Of a DNA stretch of 31,659 bases, positions 20,035 through 29,338 are shown one piece after another. The first letter of the stretch is position 1. Every line of letters starts with the position of its first letter. Both the position numbers and the translations under genes were made by a program. The stretch comes from Lentinus brumalis (Eukaryota; Basidiomycota; Agaricomycetes; Polyporales; Polyporaceae): the NCBI GenBank assembly GCA_001792895.1, contig MARA01000109.1, positions 1 through 31,659 on the forward strand, written 5' to 3'. Under the pieces are notes generated by a model. The model was not told the DNA's origin and did not search any database. It worked only from the letters and a program-made list of their open reading frames with translations.

Positions 20035-20628
20035 GCGCTCTTCTTGGTCCGTATCCGACCTCCGAGTTCACGCAACTATCCCGAAGCGAACTCCGTTGGC
20101 ATTCACAGCGCTGAAGAGAGTGCCAGGCTTGGTGGATCTGTGAAAGTCGACTTGAGAACAAGGGCTGTCGTCCTTTACCTGGAGAATTATTCCTTTCGCA
20201 CTTGCAGCATCAAGGCGTCAGCAAATATTGTAAGCCTATTGCCAAAGGAGCATCCTCACAAATACATTGCTGCTTCTGATTCCAGCGAAAAATTATGATG
20301 GTGACCCGCACGATACACAGGTCAGACAGGTCGACGGGCGCGGATGATAATAACTCCACTACGGACACCATCTCTACGGCTCGCAGCACCTTTACTCATC
20401 GCTCCGGGAGAGTCTCTTCGCTTCACTCCTCGCACTCGCCCTCCGTCCCACCCGCCGACCCGCCAACACACCTGCTGTAGACTTATACGCACACATTGAC
20501 TGTGAGATACGGTCCTCTCACCGCACCGCACCGCTTGCTCAACTGACCTTTCTGCTAGGCAACACACAAAGCCTCACCGAACATGCGGACTCACCTCACT
20601 CTATACGACGCTCAATACACCACCATAC
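20035..20628. other. Region without a supported gene
   Basis: An open plus-strand frame at 20044-20298 has no supporting motif. From about 20400 to 20480 the plus strand is C/T-rich, and CTGACCTTTCTGCTAG near 20543-20558 resembles an intron end, so this may be the leader of the gene at 20629. Confidence 0.35.
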
Positions 20629-21055
20629 ATGGGACGCAAACCGAGTCTCATTGGCATGCTGCTACCGTGCACGTCTTCGAAATTCAAGAAAGTTCTGTAC
20701 CCGGAGTGCCGAGATCTCATTGTGAGTGCAGTCACTCTGCCGCCTTTCCCACCACTCAACGAGGCGTAGGGGCATTGGTGTATATACAGGTAACCCTCAA
20801 GATTCTTTCATGATGAATATGTGCTCGGAGGAATGGACGTGCAGCGTCGAAGAGGTACGCTCACGCTAGTCTCTGTAAACCTGGACATGCCACTGACCTA
20901 CCCTCCGTTAGGTGATGCGTGTACTTGCATTCCGAAGCGGAAGCACTCCGGAAGCCACTGTCACCCATTGTATTCGTCTGAAAGATATCGCCGACTTCCT
21001 GCAACTCTTCAGCATGTGCGGGAGTATTAAAGTATACTACTATAGCATGCATTAA
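20629..21055 (+). CDS. Small unrecognised protein, two exons, two one-base breaks
   Basis: ATG 20629 opens MGRKPSLIGMLLPCTSSKFK and VTLPPFPPLNEA. One missing base near 20765 gives VGALVYIQ, and one missing G in CAGGTAACC (about 20790) gives NPQDSFMMNMCSEEWTCSVE. An intron 20855-20911 (57 nt, GTACGC, CTGACC, GTTAG) leads to VMRVLAFRSGSTPEATVTHC and KVYYYSMH, ending at TAA 21053-21055. Each segment has strong coding character, and both shifts have the sign seen elsewhere in the window. Corrected length is about 124 aa. Function unknown. Confidence 0.5.
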
Positions 21056-21253
21056 CGGCTGATGTCTTCTGTTGGTGTACAATCCAGCCGGTTCTGCCTA
21101 TGTTTACTGTTTTTAGCTACTGTAACCTCTTTGCCTGGACACGATCTCGTCGAGGATAACAATGGTCTCAGGACGGGAACTTTGTCCGCGGACATGGATT
21201 GCGGTATGCGTAAGTGTTACATTATGGTACCGAAGGCTGGCGCATACTGAAGT

Positions 21254-21937
21254 TCAACGACACGCGCCGGTTTCGGACCCTTCTAACTGTGCACGCAACC
21301 AGCTGGAATACCGCATGTCAGCACTGCGAATCAATCACAAGACAGCAAGACGAAACGCAGACCTTTCAACGACGGCGTTGATCAAGGATACTTCGGGCGC
21401 TGTGATGTGAACCGCGCGTCCTTGGTAGCGGGCGCGCTTCAGGACAATGATATCACCCGGCCACTCCAAAGAGAAGAGGTGGCGAATGGCTTGATTGGCG
21501 GGGATAGGCCGACGGGGCCCAGACGCGCTGTATCGTCCAACGGCCCTCCGGATGGTGATGATGTCGAAACCATTCATGAGGTGGCACCCCGTTCCAGGGA
21601 AGCATGTTACCGACGAGATCACATGGTCCTCCGACAGCCACTCGCTCGTGTCGAAGTCCTCCGCGTACGCCGGTTCACCACAGCCCGGGTCCCACTCGTC
21701 CTTGGTGCCGAGCAGAACAAGGTGAGGAGCATTGTCGGCGGTTTGATAGATTAGAGCCCGACGGGCAAGTGGGACCATGCGCTAGTGAAGACTCAGTTGG
21801 ATACGCTCCGGGGAGAAAGCGAGGAGACGACGAACCTGTTGGACAAAGAATTGAACTTTGCTGTTGTGTTCCTTGAGACGAAGATGCTCGACACGTCGCC
21901 GAGCCGCTGCCTCTGCCTTACGACGCCTGGATCTGCT
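21254..21937 (-). CDS. Conserved fungal protein with basic N-terminal segment; relative of the 1501 gene
   Basis: An upstream exon starts after CACCAG (21938) and reads SRSRRRKAEAAARRRVEHLR, a basic coiled-coil-like stretch. It meets an in-frame TAG just before MVPLARRALIYQTADN (21778). A 54-nt stretch, GTTCGT...CTAG, could be an intron that removes this stop. The main exon holds LEWPGDIIVLKRARYQ and HITAPEVSLINAVVE, matching the FxGxxxVMRR motif of the 1501 and 8344 genes. Then come a 60-nt phase-2 intron (21362-21303) and a short exon WLRAQLEGSETGACR ending at 21254. The first exon and start codon are not resolved. Function unknown. Confidence 0.6.
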
Positions 21938-22228
21938 CTGGTGAGGCGGACGGTCAGTTCAGTAGCGGGAAGGAGCCTGAGTATGGAATCCGAACCATTT
22001 GGTCGGTAGGAGGAGACAGTACAACGAGGGAGTGATTCCTCTACCAACATCCCAGTGAGCTATATAGCGCCTGCACGGTATGAGACGCACTGACAGGTAT
22101 ATACGAGATGTCTAAAGGCGCGACGTACAGGGTCATTGCGCACGCACGACCAGCCTCCAGGTCTCTCTCAGATTGCATTCACTCCATAGCATCAATTCCG
22201 CTCTCGCTCCCGCTCGGTATGACGTAGC

Positions 22229-22233
22229 GAGAT
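22229..22233. repeat. Target-site duplication, left copy
   Basis: GAGAT directly precedes the left LTR and is repeated exactly at 28460-28464. Five-base duplications are typical of Ty3/Gypsy integration. Confidence 0.95.
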
Positions 22234-22601
22234 TGTTACGACTGATCGTCGAGGGGGATCAGGAAAGACTCACGAGACGAGCAGGGGCGTCGACGAGCAC
22301 TTGTGCAGCGAGAGCGGAGCAATGCTCGACGATCAGGGCTGGGGACAAGATGTATTGAGAGAGGTATCTACAGAGCGAAGTACAGCTTGGCTTACCTGGG
22401 GACAAGAGGTCGAAACTGAGGGTCCCCAGGTAGCGCTGGTGGTCTTATATACGTGAGGGAACAATAGTGTCAGAAGACAATAGCGTGAGAGACATCATGG
22501 ATGAAGACAATAGCGTGAGAGGGACCATGGGAATCATGGTGATCGAACAATAGGATGACTGGGAAAGGAAATGAATAGTACCGGGGAGGCTGTTCGTAAC
22601 A
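22234..22601 (-). repeat. 3' LTR
   Basis: 368 bp with 8-bp terminal inverted repeats TGTTACGA/TCGTAACA. The TATATAAG box is at 22444-22451 and the predicted RNA start at 22417, both on the minus strand. By eye it is identical to the 5' LTR. Confidence 0.97.
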
Positions 22602-22604
22602 GTA

Positions 22605-22613
22605 CCCCCTCCC
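22605..22613 (-). other. Polypurine tract
   Basis: On the element strand, GGGAGGGGG followed by TAC abuts the 3' LTR. This is the expected site for plus-strand DNA priming. Confidence 0.8.
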
Positions 22614-22633
22614 AAGGGTCGTGTCCGCACGAC

Positions 22634-24199
22634 CTAACGGTGGGATGTTGGGTGTTGCGCGTAGAATTCCATAACCCGCTGTGGAGCATGGGTCAGGTTT
22701 TCTGCAGGCTCCCAGCTGTCGTGTTCAGGACCCCATCCCTTCCACCGTACGAGGTACTGGAGTTTCCTTCCTCGTCCGTAGCGGCAAGACTCCAGCACCC
22801 GTTCAACTTCGTACTCCTCTTCTCCTTCCACTTCAATCGGTGCAGGCTCTGGTGGGTGCCGGCCCGGCAGGGAGCTGTGCTTGTGCGGCAGCAGCAGCGA
22901 CACATGGAAGACTGGATGGATGGGTAGGTCTTTTGGTAGACGGAGTTCATAGGCAAGGTTGCCAACTCGGCGTACCACTGGATAGGGACCTGCATACCTG
23001 TCCACCAACTTCCGAGGCATTCCTGTGACTCGCAGGTTGCGAGTGTCCAGCCACACCTTCTGACCTGGCTCAAAGACCGGAGCATCTCGAGCATGCTGGT
23101 CAAAGTGTGCCTTCATGCGTTCGCAGTGAGTCAAGGCTGCAGTTGCATCCTCCCGGGCCCGTCGGAGTTCCTCGCGACGACTGTCCGCTGCAGGAACCTC
23201 AGTGGGTAGCATTGGGATGTGGAACTGTGGCTCAAACCCATAGAGCAGGTAGAAGGGTGAATACCCCGTAGAGGAGTGGACATGAGAGTTGAACGCAAAC
23301 TCTGCAATGGGCAGCCACTGCACCCAGTCGTCTCGGCGGCGTGAGCAGAACATCCGCAAGTAGGCTTCCACCTCCTGGTTCCACCTCTCTGACTGTCCGT
23401 CGGTCTGGGGGTGGTACGCAGTGGACAGTGCACTCTCAATGCCGAGACCCTTAAGAATGGCACGGAAGAGCTTGCTGGCGAACTGGGGGCCACGGTCGGA
23501 GATGATCTTTCGTGGTAGTCCATGGAGGCGGAAATACTCCCGTATGAAGTTGTTCGCCGCACCCTCGGCATCGATTCGTCTCGACATAGAATGAGATGCA
23601 CTAGCTTCGCATGCCGGTCCGCAATGAGCTGCAGCGCGTTGTACCCATCAACCTCTGGTAGGCCGGTGATGAAGTCACAGGTCACAACCTGACCGGGCCG
23701 TCTGGGATCTCGTTTGGCTGCAGCTGACCGTGCCGTTTGCCATGGATTGGCTTGCCTCGTCGACAGGTGTCACAGGTCTCAACATAGTTTTTGATGAACT
23801 GTGTCATACCCGGCCACCAGTAGTTGCGGCTTACTAGCTCAATGGTCTTCCACTGGCCTGGGTGCCCAGCGGGTGGTAGGTCGTGGTGCAGGCGAACAAT
23901 ATCTGCCCGTAGTGCGCGATCGTTGGGGACGTAGACCTTGCCTCGATAGAGGAGAAGACCTTGCTCGACGTTCCAGTCCACCAGATCATTCTGCAGCCGT
24001 GCTGGCCCGAGTTGTTCCACCTTGCGCAGTGCCTCTGCCACCTCTTTCTCGCGGTCTCCACACTCTCGGATCCGACGCAGAAGTGACTTCTCCGGTACAA
24101 GGGCCAGATGTCCACGTCTAGCAGCCAGAGAGCGGAAGTGACTAGGCTGTAGCACCGTGCGACCTTGGTTGTCATCTGCGTCATCTCGCTGGTGGTCAG
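22634..24199 (-). CDS. pol: pol, integrase and chromodomain part
   Basis: An HHCC zinc domain (HHDLPPAGHPGQWKT, then CDTCRRG) precedes the DDE core: CDFITGLP, then IISDRGPQFAS, then the Glu in GQSERWNQEVEAYLR. The chromodomain near the end (QYLVRWKGWGPEHDSWEP, ENLTHAPQRVMEFY) is followed by the stop at 22634. Two one-base losses break the frame: one at about 23690-23697 (between GPV and VTCDF), one in an AAA run at about 23571-23582 (between CRDE and DAEGAANN). Chromodomains can direct integration to marked chromatin (known for the class). With the breaks as given, no active integrase would be made. Confidence 0.9.
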
Positions 24200-26055
24200 G
24201 GCGACGGGATAGTGCATCTGCTCGACCGTTAGATGTGCCCGGTTTGTGTGTGATGACGAAGTCAAAACGAGAGAGGTAGAGAGCCCATCGAGCCTGCCGT
24301 CTGGTGAGGTTCTGCGCCGTACGCCAGTATTCAAGATTCTTGTGATCTGACTGAATCTCGAATGTACTGGGCAGTCCTTCGAGGTAGTGGCGCCACGCCT
24401 GGAGGGCACGAATGATTGCGAGCATCTCTTTGTCATAGATCTCGTAGTTGCGCTCAGCATCATTCATGGATTCGGAGTGGAAGGCGATCGGGTGCCACTT
24501 TCCATCCTCCCCCTCCTGCGACAGCACCGCTCCTGTGGCAAACCCAGAGGCGTCGACTTCCACTCGTGTGGGACGGTCCGGGTCGTAGATGCGGAGTACG
24601 GGACTTGTCAGGAAGCACTGCTTCAGCTCCTCAAATGCCCGCTGCTCCTCCTCTCCCCATTGCCAAGGGACATTGCCGGTCAGCCTGTCTAGAGGCTTGC
24701 AGATGGCGCTGAAGTTCCGGATGAAGCGACGATAGAAGTTCGCAAAGCCGCGAAACTTCCTGATGTCTGACACATTGCGGGGAACTGGCCAGTCTGCGAT
24801 GCCCTTGACCTTCACCGGGTCCATCTCGACCTGGTTCTCGGACACGAACATCCCGAGGTACTCCACTTTGGTCTGCTCGAATTCGCACTTCTCTGGTTTA
24901 CAGAACAGGTCATGCTCCTTCAGACGCTTCAGGACCTCTCGGACAAGGGTGCGATGTTCAGCAAGGTCATTCGTAAAGATGAGGATGTCGTCGAGATAGA
25001 CGGTGACCTTGCCAAGAACGATGAGGTCCTTGAAGATGTCGTTCATGAATGCAGAGAAGGTGCTGGGGGAGTTGGCCAGACCAAAGAACATGACTGTGGG
25101 CTCATAGAGTCCCCGGTTGGTCACGAAGGCCGCTTTCCACTCGTCGCCTGTCTTTATGCGAACATTGTTGTACCCCAGCGAATGTCGAGCTTCGTGAAGT
25201 ACTTGGCCTTCTTGAGTCGATCCATCAGTTCCGAAACCAGCGGCAGCGGGTAACGGTTCTTAATGGTGATGTCGTTCAGCCTCCGATAGTCCTGCACAGG
25301 GCGAAGACTGCCATCCTTCTTTTTGACGAAGAAGAAGGGGGAGGACATCGGTGACTTCGACTCACGAATGTAACCCTTGGCCAGGTTCTCTTCAAGAAAC
25401 TTATCAAGCTCGACTTGCTCGTTCGGGGATAGAGGGTACACCTTGGAGTGGAACATCTTGGCATCGGGAACCAGCTCGATAGCATGATCATAGGGGCGAT
25501 GGTTGGGCAACCGTTCTGACGCCTCCTTTGAAAACACACTAAGGTACTCATGGTAGTGTTCCGGCACCAGTTGTTCGATAGGACGAGCTGGCCCCCGTTT
25601 CTGGTACTCCTGTTCCGCGAGCTCCTGGGAATAGGTATGGCTCGCAGAGACAAAGAGTTGAGGAGTGCCTTGTAGGCTGCGCCCCTCCATCCAGGCATCC
25701 AGAAGGGTTTGCTCAGATCCATCCCACTCCTCCTCATTCGGCAATGGTGGCTCATTAATGTCCTCCACCTCTTCAACCATCACCGCTGCACACACCCTGC
25801 CAATCTTCTTGGCCTTCCGGACCCGATCTGAACGTGAACGCGCCGTGAGCCTGACCTCCGTATCACGCGTCACAGTTGCAGCAGGTTCCGGTGCCTTCTT
25901 ACTAGCATGGCATGTTGAAGGGCAGCGGGATAGGCGCAGCGAGCCACGTTCCCAGTCAATCTCCGGATTGTGCTCGCGCAGCCAGTCAAGGCCGATGATC
26001 ACATCCTCGTCACCTACGTCTGTCACCATAAACACCACCTGCTCCTGGTGGTCCC
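24200..26055 (-). CDS. pol: pol, reverse transcriptase and RNase H part
   Basis: RT motifs run from DYRRLNDITIKNRYPLP and FTKLDI through FFGLANSPSTFSAFMND to the catalytic YLDD. RNase H shows VEVDASGFATGAVLSQ, DKEMLAIIRALQAWRHYL, SDHKNLEYW and GRADALSRR, giving the D-E-D-D set. A connecting region joins it to the protease (ISEPPLP-like NEPPLPNEEEWDGSEQ). One base is missing in the CCCC run at 25173-25176 (plus strand), within the conserved segment after KLDIRWG. The frame changes from that of 26038 to that of 25124. All catalytic residues are present, so the breaks rather than substitutions are what disable it. Confidence 0.92.
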
Positions 26056-26388
26056 CGATGTCATCCCTAGCACGGCTACCTCTGCAATCGTGCCATCGCG
26101 GTTCTCTGTACCGTCGATGTTGTATAAACGGATGGGGGATGCTAGCTTCCGCGTAGCAACACGGTTCTCCTCCACAAACCGTCGATGCAAAAACTTTGTA
26201 GTGGCCCCACTGTCAACCATGGCCACCACATCCTTCTCTCGCCGCTTGCCGCTCAGTCGTACTGGGATGTGGAAGTGTTGTCCATCATGATTGAGTTCAT
26301 AAATAAACGACGATCCCAGTACAGCGTAGCGACTATTGGTACATGAGCGTGCGCGCGCGGCATCTAGCGCAGCTCGAATCAAAAACCC
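26056..26388 (-). CDS. pol: pol, aspartic protease part
   Basis: The retropepsin-type motif MVDSGATTKFLHRRFVEE is present, followed by EVAVLGMTSG. The frame is -1 relative to gag. The gag end reads GGG TTT TTG A, so a slip on GGGTTTT would enter this frame just before the gag TGA. A one-base loss in a CCCC run (26053-26056, plus strand) separates this part from VVFMVTDVGDEDVIIGLDWL, which carries the end of the protease fold. The first residues read IRAALDAARARS, probably a linker. Confidence 0.88.
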
Positions 26389-27209
26389 TCCTTCTCCTTC
26401 ATCGTCGTCAGCGTGGCAATGCGCTCCTCCAGTGCCTTGAGCTGCAACTGAAGGGCGACCACCTCATCCGACGTCGTGGAGGATGATGAGGAGGCTGCGG
26501 CGCGTTGACCGCCTTTCCTCTCCGGGCATTGGGCAGCCCTGTGACCGTTTCGTCCGCAGACGAAGCAACCGGTGGGACCGGAGGTAGGAGGACGTTCCTT
26601 ATTCGCAGCTACCTTCTCGCCGCGTTTTGGGAACTTCCCGGTGCGAGGTCGCTCCTCTGACCGCGTGCCAGGTGCTGGTCCATCTGCAAGGCAACCGTCT
26701 GCATCTTGACAAGGGTAGAGATGTCGTGAGCAGTGGTGGCGAACTCGTCCTTGATGCGATAGGGGAGTCCTTCACGGTAGCGCTCGCGCTTGTCGTCATC
26801 GGAGAACCCAGTCCGAGCAGCCACCGCATTGAACTCAGCAGTGTACTCCTTGACCGTGCCAAGCCTGTGCGAAGCCTTGCAAAGCTTGACCAGCTCAGCA
26901 GTGGCTGCCTCCTTGTCATCTACGGCGCAGAAGTGGGCCTTGAACGCATCTTCGAATGCAGCACATCCGCCCAAGGAGTAGTTGTGGCTGCCGTGATGAT
27001 ATGCGGCCCGGCCCAGCTTGCAGCATCGCCTGTGAGGCGGTTCAAGACGACCATCCAGATCAGGTTCGCGCCTACTCCTGCCCTGGTGGCAACCCGTGAT
27101 AGGCTTTGGCGCTGCTGATGAAGGTGAGGCCTTCCTGAGCATTCTTGCCATCGTACTCTCGAGGCAGTAGAACCGGCAGGAGCTTGGTGACGTCAAAAGG
27201 AGCCGTCAT
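26379..27209 (-). CDS. gag: gag, capsid and zinc knuckle, frame-broken
   Basis: ATG 27209 has a good context (CCCACCATGA) and opens MTAPFDVTKLLPVLLPREYD. The frame hits TAG at 27072-27074 and must shift near 27070-27100 (NLIWMVVLNRLTGDAASW), again near 26960-26970 (AFEDAFKAHFCAVDDKEA; RYREGLPYRIKDEF) and again near 26620-26680. The last part has a CCHC knuckle CFVCGRNGHRAAQC and a coiled-coil-like end (LQLQLKALEERIATL), stopping at TGA 26379-26381. All three shifts are one-base losses. The predicted protein would coat the RNA and form the particle (known for gag). Confidence 0.85.
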
Positions 27210-27830
27210 GGTGGGGAGAGTGGGGGTGATGGGTGGTGGTGTGGTGGGTGCGAGGAGCCTTGCGACGGAGCACTAGGGGTAGTCGTCCGTGAAGGATTCC
27301 GTGGAGGAAGAGGTGGTGGGGAAGTCCGAGGCGGGGAGTTGAGGACGATGTCAGGTTGTCGTCCCTCCGTCTGGGACTGAGGGGGCAGTAGCGAGGTGGT
27401 GGCAACTGGACTGAAGGATCCTGATGCTCGACGTTGCAGACGCTCGCTGGCAAGGACGAGCGCAGTGGGGAGAGGGATCCGGGATCCACCGAGTGGGGAC
27501 TCAGTGGGAGGGGTGTTGGTGCGGCTAGGGAGACGGCTCGGCGGGCGGGTACCTGGTCTGCTGGACGAAAGGCGGACTGCCTCACGTAGGGGGCGTCCAC
27601 TAGCAGTAGTAGTAGCAACCGGTTGTGTCAGTCGCTGGCGGATCTGCTCCTCCTGTTCAGGTGTGGGATAGACGTAGATATGGAGATCGGTCCAGACTTG
27701 CGAGTCTGACGCCCAGGTAGGAAGTCGCTCTGGACAAGGTTGCTGATCACAGATGTACCACCGCTGATCAGTGCCGCGCCAGTGATGATCTTCTACCGCA
27801 CTTGAATGAAAGGCGTGGTTGTAGGGGGCA
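27206..27830 (-). other. Open frame upstream of gag without ATG
   Basis: On the element strand a frame of about 205 codons is open and contains no ATG. It begins HSSAVEDHHWRGTDQRWYIC, continues DSQVWTDLHIYVYPTPEQEE and becomes Pro/Ser/Thr-rich. Its TGA overlaps the gag ATG (ATGA). Coding character is strong at the start. It may be an N-terminal part of Gag separated by another one-base loss, since the sign fits. A further upstream frame (YYPPGPPPLSSKTLRSTDRR, about 27900-27960) also lacks ATG. Confidence 0.45.
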
Positions 27831-28078
27831 CAAGAGGGACGGGGCTGATCCAGTGTGTAGAGGTCGACGTCAGGTAGAACACGAGTTCACCTGACCTTCG
27901 CCTGTCAGTGGACCTCAGAGTCTTACTGGACAGCGGTGGGGGTCCAGGAGGGTAGTACCGCGCACGTAGGTTGTAGAACCAACAGCGACAGATACAGCTC
28001 AACACCGAGCGCGTGGTTATAGAACCAGCAATCAACCGGTGGAGGGTGGGGGGGGGAGTACGCCAGTGCTCGTGTTGA

Positions 28079-28089
28079 AGTTTCGACCT
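28079..28089 (-). other. Primer-binding site, self-priming type
   Basis: On the element strand AGGTCGAAACT lies two bases after the 5' LTR. It is the exact complement of AGTTTCGACCT at 28275-28265, which are the first 11 nt of the predicted RNA. There is no TGG start expected of a tRNA-primed site. This matches the Tf1/sushi arrangement. Confidence 0.8.
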
Positions 28090-28091
28090 AA

Positions 28092-28459
28092 TGTTACGAC
28101 TGATCGTCGAGGGGGATCAGGAAAGACTCACGAGACGAGCAGGGGCGTCGACGAGCACTTGTGCAGCGAGAGCGGAGCAATGCTCGACGATCAGGGCTGG
28201 GGACAAGATGTATTGAGAGAGGTATCTACAGAGCGAAGTACAGCTTGGCTTACCTGGGGACAAGAGGTCGAAACTGAGGGTCCCCAGGTAGCGCTGGTGG
28301 TCTTATATACGTGAGGGAACAATAGTGTCAGAAGACAATAGCGTGAGAGACATCATGGATGAAGACAATAGCGTGAGAGGGACCATGGGAATCATGGTGA
28401 TCGAACAATAGGATGACTGGGAAAGGAAATGAATAGTACCGGGGAGGCTGTTCGTAACA
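28092..28459 (-). repeat. 5' LTR
   Basis: 368 bp. U3 is 28459-28276 and the R-U5 part is 28275-28092, taking the RNA start at 28275. U3 holds a 19-bp repeat (GAAGACAATAGCGTGAGAG on the plus strand) at 28331-28349 and 28361-28379, and four ACAATAG cores. Confidence 0.97.
28275..28309 (-). promoter_or_regulatory. LTR promoter: TATA box and predicted RNA start
   Basis: TATATAAG at 28309-28302 (minus strand) lies 34 nt before the A of CTCAGTTTC at 28275, which fits both TATA spacing and an initiator. The start is predicted, not measured. It is supported by the 11-nt match to the primer site that begins exactly at this A. Confidence 0.75.
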
Positions 28460-28464
28460 GAGAT
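28460..28464. repeat. Target-site duplication, right copy
   Basis: GAGAT directly after the 5' LTR, identical to 22229-22233. Confidence 0.95.
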
Positions 28465-28761
28465 CTCGTTAACCGCACAACGCTGGTGGTCAAACTAACA
28501 CGGCAATTTCCCCGAACACAACGGAGCGGGAGTGCGACAGGACCGCAGGCGATGTTTCCCGGACATCCAATGATCTGATGGGAAAGTGAGTCTTCAGGGC
28601 GTCCGTATGATCAAGGCAGTACTCACCACCTGCTACTGCGCGATCGCCATGTGGGCCGTGGCTAAGAGATGCCGGAGCCATGACTAAGCTTCCTGTCGGG
28701 GTGTTCTGCCGACCACACGCACTCTAATCCTCCCCTTTGACGCAGCCCTGCACACCCACTC

Positions 28762-29338
28762 ATGACTTGGCTTTCCGACTTCAACTGCGCGCAGGCCCTG
28801 TTCAGCGCAGGCGTTCTGGAGAGACACGAGCTTGTCGGAGGGGATGACGACAAATGGCAGCCAGCCAAGGTGTTCGTCAGCAAGCTGTCCAGTAACAGCA
28901 GTATGTTCGCCGTTTGTCGTTCAAATCACACACTGTCTTACTGACCGTCTCTGCAGAATGGCTCATGATAACACACATGGGTGTCGCAGGAGAGCCGATC
29001 GTTGTCTCGCGGTCAATCCAGGAAGGCTGGATTGTGGCCTGCGACGAGGTCAGTACTCTCAGTCTTTGTTCGTCTATAGAGTCCTCCGTGGAGTCTCACG
29101 ACACGGACCGCTCTAGGCTTCTATGACCATGCTCATGCGTCGAACTGGTCCGGACGGTATTGGAGGAACTGTGCAGAAGCTGCGCTTCCTAGTCCGTAAG
29201 GACTACTGGAGCTTTGTTGCGCAGTATGCGGCCAGTCGAGTATTGGCCTATACCGGGCCATGGACCGTCGATGTCAATCATGTTTCCGATGCTCCTACTG
29301 ACCCTGATGCAATGCAAACCCCCTCAACTTCGGCTTAG
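28762..29338 (+). CDS. Unrecognised protein, three exons, 150 aa, intact
   Basis: Exons are 28762-28900, 28957-29048 and 29117-29338, with introns of 56 nt (GTATGT, CTGACC, CTGCAG) and 68 nt (GTCAGT...CTCTAG). All phases agree. The protein reads MTWLSDFNCAQALFSAGVL at the start, WLMITHMGVAGEPIVVSRSI in the middle and KLRFLVRKDYWSFVAQYAAS near the end, then a Pro/Thr-rich tail (DAPTDPDAMQTPSTSA). It has no clear signal peptide or membrane segment. The retrotransposon 5' LTR ends 302 bp before its ATG and reads away from it. Function unknown. Confidence 0.65.

Larger units (their letters stand above)
22234..28459 (-). mobile_element. Ty3/Gypsy LTR retrotransposon, chromovirus type
   Basis: The element is 6,226 bp and lies on the minus strand. 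Two 368-bp LTRs (TGTTACGA...TCGTAACA) flank an internal region with leader, gag and pol (protease, RT, RNase H, integrase, chromodomain). I found no base difference between the LTRs, and the target duplication is perfect, so insertion is recent. Coding is interrupted by several one-base losses, all of one sign. Domain order and the C-terminal chromodomain place it with chromoviruses. The self-complementary primer site places it near the Tf1/sushi type (known for that group; inferred here). It sits between the start regions of divergent genes at 21937 (-) and 28762 (+). Confidence 0.95.

Noticed and set aside
22693..23103. 136-aa minus-strand open frame and several plus-strand frames within the retrotransposon
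   Set aside because: They overlap the integrase/chromodomain or RT frames, which carry recognisable motifs. The others are shadows.
26599..26919. 106-aa minus-strand frame in gag
   Set aside because: Overlaps the frame with the gag motif (RYREGLPYRIKDEF) and has no motif of its own.
28040..28091. Conventional tRNA primer-binding site
   Set aside because: No TGG directly follows the 5' LTR. A TGG occurs about 25 nt further but is not followed by a convincing tRNA 3'-end complement, and the self-complementary 11-mer is a far better candidate.
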